Shown in pieces: positions 56,883-64,000 of a DNA stretch of 64,000 nucleotides. The position numbers were made by a program, and so were the translations under genes. Origin of the DNA: an uncultured Christensenella sp. (lineage in GTDB: Bacteria; Bacillota; Clostridia; Christensenellales; Borkfalkiaceae); assembly GCA_910585685.1 (NCBI GenBank), contig CAJUEO010000002.1, positions 1 to 64,000 of the forward strand. Reading direction: 5' to 3'. The notes below the pieces were generated by a model. That model saw only the letters and a list, made by a program, of their open reading frames with translations, had not been told where the DNA came from and searched no databases. The first letter of the stretch is position 1. Each line of letters starts with the position of its first letter.

Positions 56883-59800
56883 GTGAGCAAAAAAGAGAAA
56901 AAAAACAGCGGTAAAATTTCATATATATTTACGAGAGAAACTTTAGGAATGACGCTAATGCTATTTTCGGCAATAGTGCTTTTAATGCTTTGCAGCGGAA
57001 GCACGGTTTTTGCCGGGGTAGGTCAAGCTATTTGTACGTTGTTGTACGGCACGTTTGGTTTCGGCAGCTTCTTTTTAATTGCGCTTTTGGCATATTTGGG
57101 TTTTTGGCTGGTGTTTGAAAAATCTTTTCATATTTCGCTTAGAAAGTCGCTGACAATTTCTTTTACGGTTTTTGCTTTGTTTTTGCTTTTTCACGCCGTA
57201 ACAACTCGCGACTATGTTCTTGAAAGTTACGGAAAATATATTTCAGACTGCTATTTGAATGCAGATAAAGGTTTTGTCGGTTATACGTTCGGCGGCGTTG
57301 TTTCGGCTTTGCTGGTATATCCCGTAGCTAAAGTCGGCGGTTTTGTAACCGCTTATGTATTGTTCTCTATTTTAGTTTTGCCGCTCGGCTATTTGACGGT
57401 TTCTGCATTTATGCGCGAGGGTTTGTTTGGTAGAAAGGGCGTTATTCAAGAACAAACTGTCGAAGAGCAGCAGCCTCAGCCCGAACCCGTTGCTCCGCAG
57501 CAGGAATATAATACAAGACAAGCACCCGAAAGCAATACGGTGCCTCAGCCAGAGCCTGTGCGCACACAGCCTGTAATGCCGCAAACTGCTAAAAGCAACG
57601 ATGACGACAATAAGTTTTCAAAGGATAATTTGGGCAGAAAAATATTGTTTGAAAAAGGTGAATTTGCCGCGGAAAGCTATCGTCGCAATATGATTTTTAA
57701 CGAGGATTCGTATTTTCATCATCCGACTACAAGCGAAGCGGATTATTTAAGCAGTTTCACTTCAAACTCTTCAAAAGATAACAAACCTCAACAAAAAACG
57801 TATTCCGAAAGATATCAGGAGAGCGTCTATAATCAACAGCCTGCTATGCCTTCTAATTACGTTTATGGGGAAAAGCCAGTCAGTGAATTAAAAGACTATA
57901 CGGCGGCAAACACTTATTCCAATAATTTTAGCGAGCAACAAAATAATTATTTCAATAATCAGGATAATTACGAAACTAAACCCGAACCGGTCAATCCCTA
58001 TCCTGTCGAAGAGCGGTATCCGCGTATGGAGGAAAATGTTGCTCCTCAGCCTGAACCCGAAGTTGAACAGGATAGACCCAAATCTGCTTTTGAAAATTTG
58101 CCCGAACCCCGTGACACTTTTGTGAGACCCGGGGAGCGCGGTTTGGTTGGTTTTACCGACGCCCAGCCCGAAATCCCCGAAACACGCAAGGAGGATGATA
58201 ATAAGGACGGAGTTTTTGACTTTTTGAATATGCAGAAGCCTGCGGACAGGGCGGCAATAAGGCGTGAGCGTTCAAATGCCGAACTGTTTGACGACGAAGA
58301 AATGGGTAAAGAAGAGAGTGTTGACGACGAAGATATTTTCGGGAGAAGGCGTACTCCTGTTCAGCCCGAGCCTCAACCTCAGGCAGAGCGCCCCATTATT
58401 CGCAGAGAACCTTTAAAACCTGCAGAACCTGTGGCAAAACAGAGGGAAGAGGTTAAAATTGAAGGTGCGCCAAACGAAAATTCCGAGCAAAAGCCCAAGC
58501 ATGTTTGGAAAAAGTATATAAGACCGTCACTTGATTTGCTTGATAATTATCCCGACAACGCAAATGTAAATACGGCGGAAATTGAGGACAACAAGCAAAT
58601 TATTGTCGAAACGCTTGCAAGGTTTAAAATTGCCAGCGAGGTTTCAAACGTTACGATAGGTCCTGCAATTACGCGTTACGACGTTATAATTGAAGATAAA
58701 ACCAATATAAAACGTTCGCTCGGCTACCGTGACGCAATTGCAATGGAATTGAGAAAGGACAATGTAAACGCATATCTCAACTATTCCAAAGGCGCACTTT
58801 CAATTGAAGTTCCCAACAATAACCGCGCGATAGTCGGCTTAAAAACTATGCTTGCAAGCCAGAAATTTATAAACAGCAAGTCAAGTTCGCTTACGTTTGC
58901 GCTCGGTAAAAACGTTGAGGGAGAAATTGTATGTCCCGATATAACTAAAATGCCGCACCTTTTGGTTGCCGGCACTACGGGTAGCGGTAAAAGTATTTGT
59001 TTGAGCGCACTGCTTGTAAGCTTACTGTATAAATACGGCCCCGAGGATTTGAGGTTGATACTCGTCGACCCTAAACAGGTTGAATTTATTTCCTACGATA
59101 AGTTGCCGCATCTGATGATAAATGAAATTATATACGACTGTGACAAGGCAATAAAGGCGCTTAATTGGGCTATCAAGGAAATGGAGAGGCGTTATTCACT
59201 TTTTAAAGAGATGACAGAAGTCGGAATAGCCACAAAAAACCTTGACGAGTACAATGAAAATATCACGGGTGACGAAGAAAAACTTGCAAAAATCGTAATT
59301 GTTTTGGACGAGTTCGGTGACTTGATGTTGCAGGCAAAAAAGGACATAGAAAGCAGAATAATCAAACTTGTGCAGAAAGCCCGTGCCTGCGGCATTCACC
59401 TTATTCTTGCAACTCAGCGTCCTTCGGTAGACTGTATTACAGGACTTATAAAATCCAACTTACCTACGCGTATAGGATTTAAAGTAAACTCGTTTGACGA
59501 CGCGCGCACTATTTTCGATATCGGCGGTGCGGAAAAACTTTTAGGCAAGGGAGATTCATATTTCCGCTCTGCCGAAAGCCCCGACCTTGCGCGTATTCAG
59601 TGTTGTTTTGTTGGGTCTAAAGAGGTGCAAAAGGTTACGGATTTTGTAAAAGCAAATAACGAAACTTATTTCGACCAAAGCGTTTCGGACTATATCAATA
59701 CAGTCGAGCAGGAAGAAAAACCTGCTTCGATTGTCGGCGGTGACGACGAAAATAACGAAACAAAGATAGACGATACCTTTATTAAGGCATTGAAATATTG

Positions 59801-59990
59801 CGTTACGTCAAATCAGGCTTCGGTTTCTATGCTTCAACGCAGATTCCCTGTCGGATATATTAAAGCTTGCAAAATAATCGATTGGATGGAAAATATGACC
59901 TATATCACCCCGTCCGAAGGTTCTAAACCGAGAAAAGTTTTGCTGTCAAAAGAAGAATTTTTCAATATTTACGGAGACGTAGATGATTGA
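56883..59990 (+). CDS. ftsK: DNA translocase FtsK/SpoIIIE
   Basis: A 1035-residue ATP-driven DNA pump that clears or moves chromosomes at the septum. Four membrane helices lie in residues about 20-175. A disordered linker rich in Gln, Pro and Glu (about 190-540) follows. The motor domain has Walker A A-G-T-T-G-S-G-K-S near residue 700, L-I-L-V-D-P-K-Q-V-E-F, I-V-L-D-E-F-G-D-L (Walker B) and A-T-Q-R-P-S-V-D. The C-terminal 65 residues are the DNA-reading gamma domain (L-Q-R-R-F-P-V-G-Y). I start at GTG 56883, 7 bases from GGAG; ATG 56877 is only 1 base from it. The linker is long for the SpoIIIE type. Confidence 0.95.
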   Translation: MSKKEKKNSGKISYIFTRETLGMTLMLFSAIVLLMLCSGSTVFAGVGQAICTLLYGTFGFGSFFLIALLAYLGFWLVFEKSFHISLRKSLTISFTVFALFLLFHAVTTRDYVLESYGKYISDCYLNADKGFVGYTFGGVVSALLVYPVAKVGGFVTAYVLFSILVLPLGYLTVSAFMREGLFGRKGVIQEQTVEEQQPQPEPVAPQQEYNTRQAPESNTVPQPEPVRTQPVMPQTAKSNDDDNKFSKDNLGRKILFEKGEFAAESYRRNMIFNEDSYFHHPTTSEADYLSSFTSNSSKDNKPQQKTYSERYQESVYNQQPAMPSNYVYGEKPVSELKDYTAANTYSNNFSEQQNNYFNNQDNYETKPEPVNPYPVEERYPRMEENVAPQPEPEVEQDRPKSAFENLPEPRDTFVRPGERGLVGFTDAQPEIPETRKEDDNKDGVFDFLNMQKPADRAAIRRERSNAELFDDEEMGKEESVDDEDIFGRRRTPVQPEPQPQAERPIIRREPLKPAEPVAKQREEVKIEGAPNENSEQKPKHVWKKYIRPSLDLLDNYPDNANVNTAEIEDNKQIIVETLARFKIASEVSNVTIGPAITRYDVIIEDKTNIKRSLGYRDAIAMELRKDNVNAYLNYSKGALSIEVPNNNRAIVGLKTMLASQKFINSKSSSLTFALGKNVEGEIVCPDITKMPHLLVAGTTGSGKSICLSALLVSLLYKYGPEDLRLILVDPKQVEFISYDKLPHLMINEIIYDCDKAIKALNWAIKEMERRYSLFKEMTEVGIATKNLDEYNENITGDEEKLAKIVIVLDEFGDLMLQAKKDIESRIIKLVQKARACGIHLILATQRPSVDCITGLIKSNLPTRIGFKVNSFDDARTIFDIGGAEKLLGKGDSYFRSAESPDLARIQCCFVGSKEVQKVTDFVKANNETYFDQSVSDYINTVEQEEKPASIVGGDDENNETKIDDTFIKALKYCVTSNQASVSMLQRRFPVGYIKACKIIDWMENMTYITPSEGSKPRKVLLSKEEFFNIYGDVDD

Positions 59991-61323
59991 TTTTAAAACA
60001 AAGAAGTTTGGCTTGATTTCGCTCGGTTGCGACAAAAACCGTGTTGATTCCGAAAAACTTTTGTCAATAATAAAATCAAACGGCTGTAATTTGACCGACG
60101 ATATAACAAAAGCGCAAGTGCTTATTATAAACACCTGCGCATTTTTGGAGGAGTCAAGAAAAGAGGCAATTGAAACTATTATCGACGGGGCGGCTTATAA
60201 GAGCGAAAATTTGGAAATGATAGTAGTAACGGGCTGTCTGCCGCAAAAATTTATCGGGGAAACTTTTGAGGCGCTTACCGAGGCGGACGTATTTTTAGGT
60301 ACGGACGACTACGACAAATTTTTTGAAGCTCTGCAAGCTTCGTATAACGGAGAGCGCGTAAATTTTGTGGGAACGGGTACAGGGAATTTTTTGCCCGACA
60401 GAGTTATTACTACTCCCGAGCATTACGCGTATTTGAAAATTGCAGACGGCTGCAATAATCGCTGTACATATTGTCTTATTCCTAAAATCCGAGGCAAATA
60501 TGTAAGCTATCCTATGGAGCAGCTTATCAATGAGGCGGAACACCTTGGAGATATTTCAGAGCTTATTTTGGTTGCTCAGGACGTTACGCGTTACGGTATA
60601 GATTTATACGGAGAAAAAAAATTAATAAAAATTTTACAAAACCTGACAGCACTTGTCAACATTAATAGTGTAAGATTACTTTACTGTTATCCCGATATGA
60701 TTGACGACGAGCTTATCGTCGAAATTCGCGACAATCCCAAGATAATCAAATATATCGACATTCCTCTGCAACACAGTCAAGATAGAATTTTAAAGCTTAT
60801 GAACCGCAAGGGCAGCAGAGAAGAATATCTTGCGTTAATTAACAAATTGAGGCAAAATATTCCCGATATTGCAATACGTTCGACATTTATTACGGGGTTT
60901 CCCACTGAATCGGACGAGGATTTTGAAGGACTTAAAAGTTTTATTCAGGAAGCAAAGCTCGATAATTGCGGATTTTTTGCCTATTCCAGAGAGCCTGACA
61001 CGGCTGCTTATAAGTTAAAAGGACAAGTTCCTTGTTCGGTGAAGCGCAAGCGCGTCAAAGAGTTATATAAAACTCAACAGCAAATTTCAAGGTGCAAGCT
61101 TGAAAAATATTTAGGTAAAAAGCTTGAAGTTATGTGCGACGCCATCGACTATGATAAAAACTGCTTTGTCGGCAGGGCTTATTTTCAGGCGCCGGATATA
61201 GACGGCAAAGTTTATTTTAATGCCAACTATGCTGTTCAGGGTGAAAAATATCAAATAATAATAAATAAAACTGACAGCTACGATTTGTTTGGCTGTACGG
61301 AGGATTACGAATTTGGAAAATAA
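59983..61323 (+). CDS. rimO: Ribosomal protein S12 methylthiotransferase RimO
   Basis: A 446-residue radical-SAM enzyme that methylthiolates an Asp of ribosomal protein S12. The N-terminal cluster domain has S-L-G-C-D-K-N-R-V-D-S-E and V-I-N-T-C-A-F with a third Cys in V-T-G-C-L. The radical SAM loop is C-N-N-R-C-T-Y-C (C-x3-C-x2-C), and a TRAM domain ends the protein. D-K-N-R-V-D at the start is the RimO rather than MiaB form. It overlaps ftsK by 8 bases. Confidence 0.95.
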   Translation: MIDFKTKKFGLISLGCDKNRVDSEKLLSIIKSNGCNLTDDITKAQVLIINTCAFLEESRKEAIETIIDGAAYKSENLEMIVVTGCLPQKFIGETFEALTEADVFLGTDDYDKFFEALQASYNGERVNFVGTGTGNFLPDRVITTPEHYAYLKIADGCNNRCTYCLIPKIRGKYVSYPMEQLINEAEHLGDISELILVAQDVTRYGIDLYGEKKLIKILQNLTALVNINSVRLLYCYPDMIDDELIVEIRDNPKIIKYIDIPLQHSQDRILKLMNRKGSREEYLALINKLRQNIPDIAIRSTFITGFPTESDEDFEGLKSFIQEAKLDNCGFFAYSREPDTAAYKLKGQVPCSVKRKRVKELYKTQQQISRCKLEKYLGKKLEVMCDAIDYDKNCFVGRAYFQAPDIDGKVYFNANYAVQGEKYQIIINKTDSYDLFGCTEDYEFGK

Positions 61324-61936
61324 AAAAGTTGTTTTAAATTTACCCAATAAACTTACTTTAAGCAGAATTATAATGATTCCTGTTTTTGTGGTTTTTTTCT
61401 ATGTTCAGTTTACGGGGCATTATTTTGTTGCGTTGGCGGTTTTTCTTATCGCGTGCCTTACGGATTTGCTTGACGGAATGATTGCAAGAAAATACAATCT
61501 TGTAACTAATTTGGGTAAGTTTCTCGACCCGATAGCCGATAAAGTGCTTGTTTTGACCGCGCTTGTCATTTTTCTTACAATTCCCGACATCGTAATTATG
61601 AATATAGGTTCGTTAGGGCTTAATTTGATAGGTTGCGGAGTTGCGCTGATAATTGCCAGAGAAATTATCGTCAGCGGTTTCAGAATGATAGCGGCAAGTA
61701 CTGGTACTGTAATCGCTGCGGACATTTTCGGTAAGTATAAGACGGTTTTTCAGGACGTTGCAATAGTTATATTGCTTATTGGTTTTGGTGTAACCGAGCT
61801 TACGGAGAACTACGTCAGTATGATAATTGCAATAATGGGGTACGCTTGTCTTGCAATGGCGGTTCTTTTGACTCTCATTTCGGGCGTCAATTATATAGTA
61901 AAAAATATTAACGTGCTTAAAGATGACAGCAAATGA
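61313..61936 (+). CDS. pgsA: CDP-diacylglycerol-glycerol-3-phosphate 3-phosphatidyltransferase
   Basis: A 207-residue membrane enzyme of phosphatidylglycerol synthesis. Opening L-N-L-P-N-K-L-T-L-S-R-I and the CDP-alcohol phosphotransferase motif (D-L-L-D-G-M-I-A-R-K, N-L-G-K-F-L-D-P-I-A-D-K) are complete. About five hydrophobic segments. The start is TTG 61313: GGAGG at 61299-61303 is 9 bases upstream, and the protein then begins just before the conserved opening. A TTG at 61289 lies upstream of that site. It overlaps rimO by 11 bases. Confidence 0.94.
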   Translation: MENKKVVLNLPNKLTLSRIIMIPVFVVFFYVQFTGHYFVALAVFLIACLTDLLDGMIARKYNLVTNLGKFLDPIADKVLVLTALVIFLTIPDIVIMNIGSLGLNLIGCGVALIIAREIIVSGFRMIAASTGTVIAADIFGKYKTVFQDVAIVILLIGFGVTELTENYVSMIIAIMGYACLAMAVLLTLISGVNYIVKNINVLKDDSK

Positions 61937-63020
61937 TTGTGCATACACCAAAAAGAATTATTTTTTGGTTTTAAAAAATAAAAAAATTAATAATTTCGAT
62001 ATTTTAGAAGAAATAATAAAGCGTTTTTCATCGCACGGTTATTACTTTGATAAAACGGCTTTTGTTGCCTATGATAATTCGGCGGATATAATTTTTGCAT
62101 TAAACGACGGGTTGGAAAATTACGAAAATATTTTTATTTACTGTCCCGATTCAATGCAGAGCACTTTAAAAAGTTATATTTGCGAGCATTTGTCAGCGCA
62201 ATTTGACGACTTGAATTTACTTAGAATCGAACAAAAACTTGTCTTTTTGTTGCTTGAAAGTAATGATTTATATAAATGCGTCGATTATTTTTGCAGTAAA
62301 CTTGACGAAAAGTACGGTTTAACGTATTCTAAGGCATATGTAAAGACGATAGGCGCGCCTGTTTCTAAAATAAACGCAGCGGTAACTCAGGCAAAGGAAA
62401 TTTGCGAAGGACTAAGCATAAACGTCAACGAAATTTATTCAGACTGCACTATCGAGCTTGTGTATGACAACACTGTTTCAAAATCATTGTTCGACAGTGC
62501 GTACAGACAGATTATTTCGGGGCTTCAAGACTATCTTTATGCGGTGGAAGATGTAAGTCTTGCCGAAAGGTTTGTCGATTTATTGAAGCTAAGACGTATG
62601 AAAATAAGCCTTGCCGAGTCGTTTACGGGCGGAGGAATAGCAAAGCGGCTTGTGGATATATCGGGCGTAAGCGAAGTGTATTTGGAAGGTTTGAATACTT
62701 ACAGTAACCAAGCAAAAAGCAGGCGTTTGGGCGTTGAAGAATTTACCTTAAGAACATACGGCGCGGTATCCAAGGAAACGGCATATGAAATGGCGCGAGG
62801 GCTGTTTGATACCGGTGACTGCAACGTATGTTTAGCTACTACAGGAATTGCCGGACCCAAGTCCGATAATACCAAAAAGCCTGTCGGTTTAGTCTATATA
62901 GCAGTTGGTGTTGACAGCGAGATAAATGTATATGAATTTAATTTAAAAGGCTTGAGAAAACAGATAACCGAAACGGCAATTAATCTTGCGTTGTTTCTGG
63001 CGTTTAAAACTTTAAAATAA
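61923..63020 (+). CDS. cinA: CinA-family protein with degenerate N-terminal domain
   Basis: A 365-residue protein. The C-terminal CinA domain (residues about 215-365) is intact: A-E-S-F-T-G-G-G-I-A-K-R-L, Y-S-N-Q-A-K-S-R-R-L-G-V, G-A-V-S-K-E-T-A-Y-E-M-A and T-T-G-I-A-G-P. This domain is an NMN deamidase in many bacteria. The N-terminal 200 residues occupy the place of the molybdopterin-binding-like (COG1058) domain but lack its G-G-L-G-P-T-x-D-D motif and look degenerate. The order pgsA-cinA-recA is as in other Firmicutes, where cinA is linked to competence and DNA repair. It overlaps pgsA by 14 bases. Confidence 0.85.
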   Translation: MTANDCAYTKKNYFLVLKNKKINNFDILEEIIKRFSSHGYYFDKTAFVAYDNSADIIFALNDGLENYENIFIYCPDSMQSTLKSYICEHLSAQFDDLNLLRIEQKLVFLLLESNDLYKCVDYFCSKLDEKYGLTYSKAYVKTIGAPVSKINAAVTQAKEICEGLSINVNEIYSDCTIELVYDNTVSKSLFDSAYRQIISGLQDYLYAVEDVSLAERFVDLLKLRRMKISLAESFTGGGIAKRLVDISGVSEVYLEGLNTYSNQAKSRRLGVEEFTLRTYGAVSKETAYEMARGLFDTGDCNVCLATTGIAGPKSDNTKKPVGLVYIAVGVDSEINVYEFNLKGLRKQITETAINLALFLAFKTLK

Positions 63021-63036
63021 TTTGAGGTAAAATATA

Positions 63037-64000
63037 ATGAATGAAGAAAAATTAAAGGCACTTAACTCAACCATAGCTATGATTGAAAAGCAGTACGGAA
63101 AGGGCGCTATTATGAAGCTTGGTGACACAAACGCAAGCACCGAAATAGAGGTAATACCTACGGGCTGTCTTTCGTTGGACCTTGCGCTGGGAATAGGCGG
63201 CGTACCTCGCGGCAGAATATTGGAGGTTTTCGGCCCCGAATCGTCGGGTAAAACTACCGTTGCGCTTCATATTATTGCCGAAACGCAAAAAATGGGCGGA
63301 GTTGCGGCATTCATTGACGCAGAGCATGCGCTTGACGCGCAATATGCCCGTGCGCTGGGCGTCAATACAAGCGAACTGTATCTTTCTCAGCCCGATACAG
63401 GTGAGCAGGCTCTCGATATTTGTGAGGCGTTGGTGCGTTCAAGCGCTATGGATATAATTGTTATTGACTCGGTCGCAGCGCTTACGCCCAAGTCTGAAAT
63501 CGAGGGAGATATGGGTGATTCTCACGTCGGGCTTTTGGCAAGATTGATGTCGCAGGCGCTTCGTAAGTTGACGGCAATTACCAACCGTTCTAAGACTTGC
63601 GTCCTGTTTATCAACCAACTTCGTGAAAAGGTCGGCGTAATGTTCGGCAATCCCGAAACTACCCCCGGCGGTAAAGCTTTAAAATATTTTGCTTCCGTAA
63701 GGCTCGATATAAGAAAAGCCGACTCTCTTAAAGCCGACGGCGGAATAATCGGCAACAGAACAAAATGTAAAGTTGTTAAAAATAAGCTTGCACCTCCTTT
63801 TAAAGTTGCGGAGTTCGATATTATTTACGGGGAAGGTATCTCGCAGGAAGGTTGCCTTATTGACCTTGCCGTGGAGTACGGAATATTTACAAAGAGTGGT
63901 TCCTGGTTTGCCTATAACGACGATAAAATTGCGCAGGGAAGAGAGAAGCTGAGGGAGCATTTAAAGGCTAATCCCGAATTAAAAACCGAAATTGAGGCAA
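63037..64000 (+). CDS. recA: Recombinase RecA (cut by window end)
   Basis: The first 321 residues of RecA. Walker [10 protein letters not shown] is at residues 66-74; [20 protein letters not shown] (Walker B) and [11 protein letters not shown] are present. The frame continues past 64000 with the C-terminal helical region, so only about 20-40 residues are missing. TGAGGT lies 8 bases before ATG 63037. RecA drives homologous recombination and the SOS response; no LexA box is evident in the 16-base gap after cinA, so it is probably read from the ftsK transcript too. Confidence 0.97.
   Translation, partial: MNEEKLKALNSTIAMIEKQYGKGAIMKLGDTNASTEIEVIPTGCLSLDLALGIGGVPRGRILEVFGPESSGKTTVALHIIAETQKMGGVAAFIDAEHALDAQYARALGVNTSELYLSQPDTGEQALDICEALVRSSAMDIIVIDSVAALTPKSEIEGDMGDSHVGLLARLMSQALRKLTAITNRSKTCVLFINQLREKVGVMFGNPETTPGGKALKYFASVRLDIRKADSLKADGGIIGNRTKCKVVKNKLAPPFKVAEFDIIYGEGISQEGCLIDLAVEYGIFTKSGSWFAYNDDKIAQGREKLREHLKANPELKTEIEA

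Overview
The window looks like a chromosome segment of a low-GC, Gram-positive, anaerobic bacterium of the Clostridia (Bacillota), probably a gut species known mainly from genome assembly. The evidence is: spoVG beside a cell-division cluster; DnaD-type replication proteins; a fermentative AdhE; an NfnAB-type transhydrogenase; the sua5-ywlE-rpiB order of Firmicutes; strong Shine-Dalgarno sites; frequent TTGACA-N17-TATAAT promoters; and many U-tailed hairpin terminators. There is no rRNA, CRISPR array or recognisable transposase. Three tRNA genes are present: Leu-CAG, Ser-GGA and Arg-CCU.

Layout. 1-3.8 kb is accessory: an SGNH esterase, a free-standing DnaD-like domain, one intact and one truncated double-HTH regulator, a SLOG protein behind a striking pair of 26-bp palindromes, and a DUF4085-like protein. 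3.8-19 kb is housekeeping: a DnaD-type helicase-loader protein, sbcDC with an odd hydrolase and signal peptidase I, oligoendopeptidase F, dnaB, sua5-ywlE-rpiB, and comEC. 19-31 kb holds tRNA-Leu, a large secreted transglutaminase-like protein, adhE with a small kinase gene, nfnAB and several small uncharacterised genes. 31-36 kb holds an ECF transporter subunit with coaX and hom, tRNA-Ser, a TfoX-like gene and gdhA. 36-40.7 kb is a second accessory patch: TetR plus a small ABC exporter, two more double-HTH regulators, a leader-peptide/attenuator-like element with two tiny membrane proteins, tRNA-Arg and rpsT. 40.7-63 kb is murI, then the division and cell-wall (dcw) cluster mraZ-rsmH-ftsL-like-ftsI-murE-mraY-murD-ftsW-murA-ftsQ-ftsA-ftsZ, spoVG (reverse strand), murC and ftsK, followed by rimO-pgsA-cinA-recA. 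recA is cut by the window end.

How the parts work together. The dcw genes make lipid-linked peptidoglycan precursor (MurA, C, D, E and MraY) and build the septum (FtsZ, A, Q, I, W). murF and murG are absent from this cluster. MraZ probably represses the cluster through three A4G3T boxes in its leader. AdhE and Nfn handle reductant disposal and NADH/NADPH/ferredoxin balance, and GdhA fixes ammonium. ECF-S and CoaX suggest pantothenate uptake and CoA synthesis.

The most interesting unexplained items are regulatory or structural. They are the 26-bp operator pair between a double-HTH gene and a SLOG gene; the leader-peptide/terminator element at 39.7-39.9 kb; the duplicated hairpin leader before the ECF-S gene; a probably leaderless nfnA whose promoter sits inside the preceding terminator; palindromes covering the -10 boxes of gdhA and adhE; an ftsI that seems to lack a normal start codon; an SbcC without a zinc hook; a ComEC without the nuclease motif; and a 9-G tract inside a surface-protein gene. 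All functions are assigned by reading the sequence; no database search was run.
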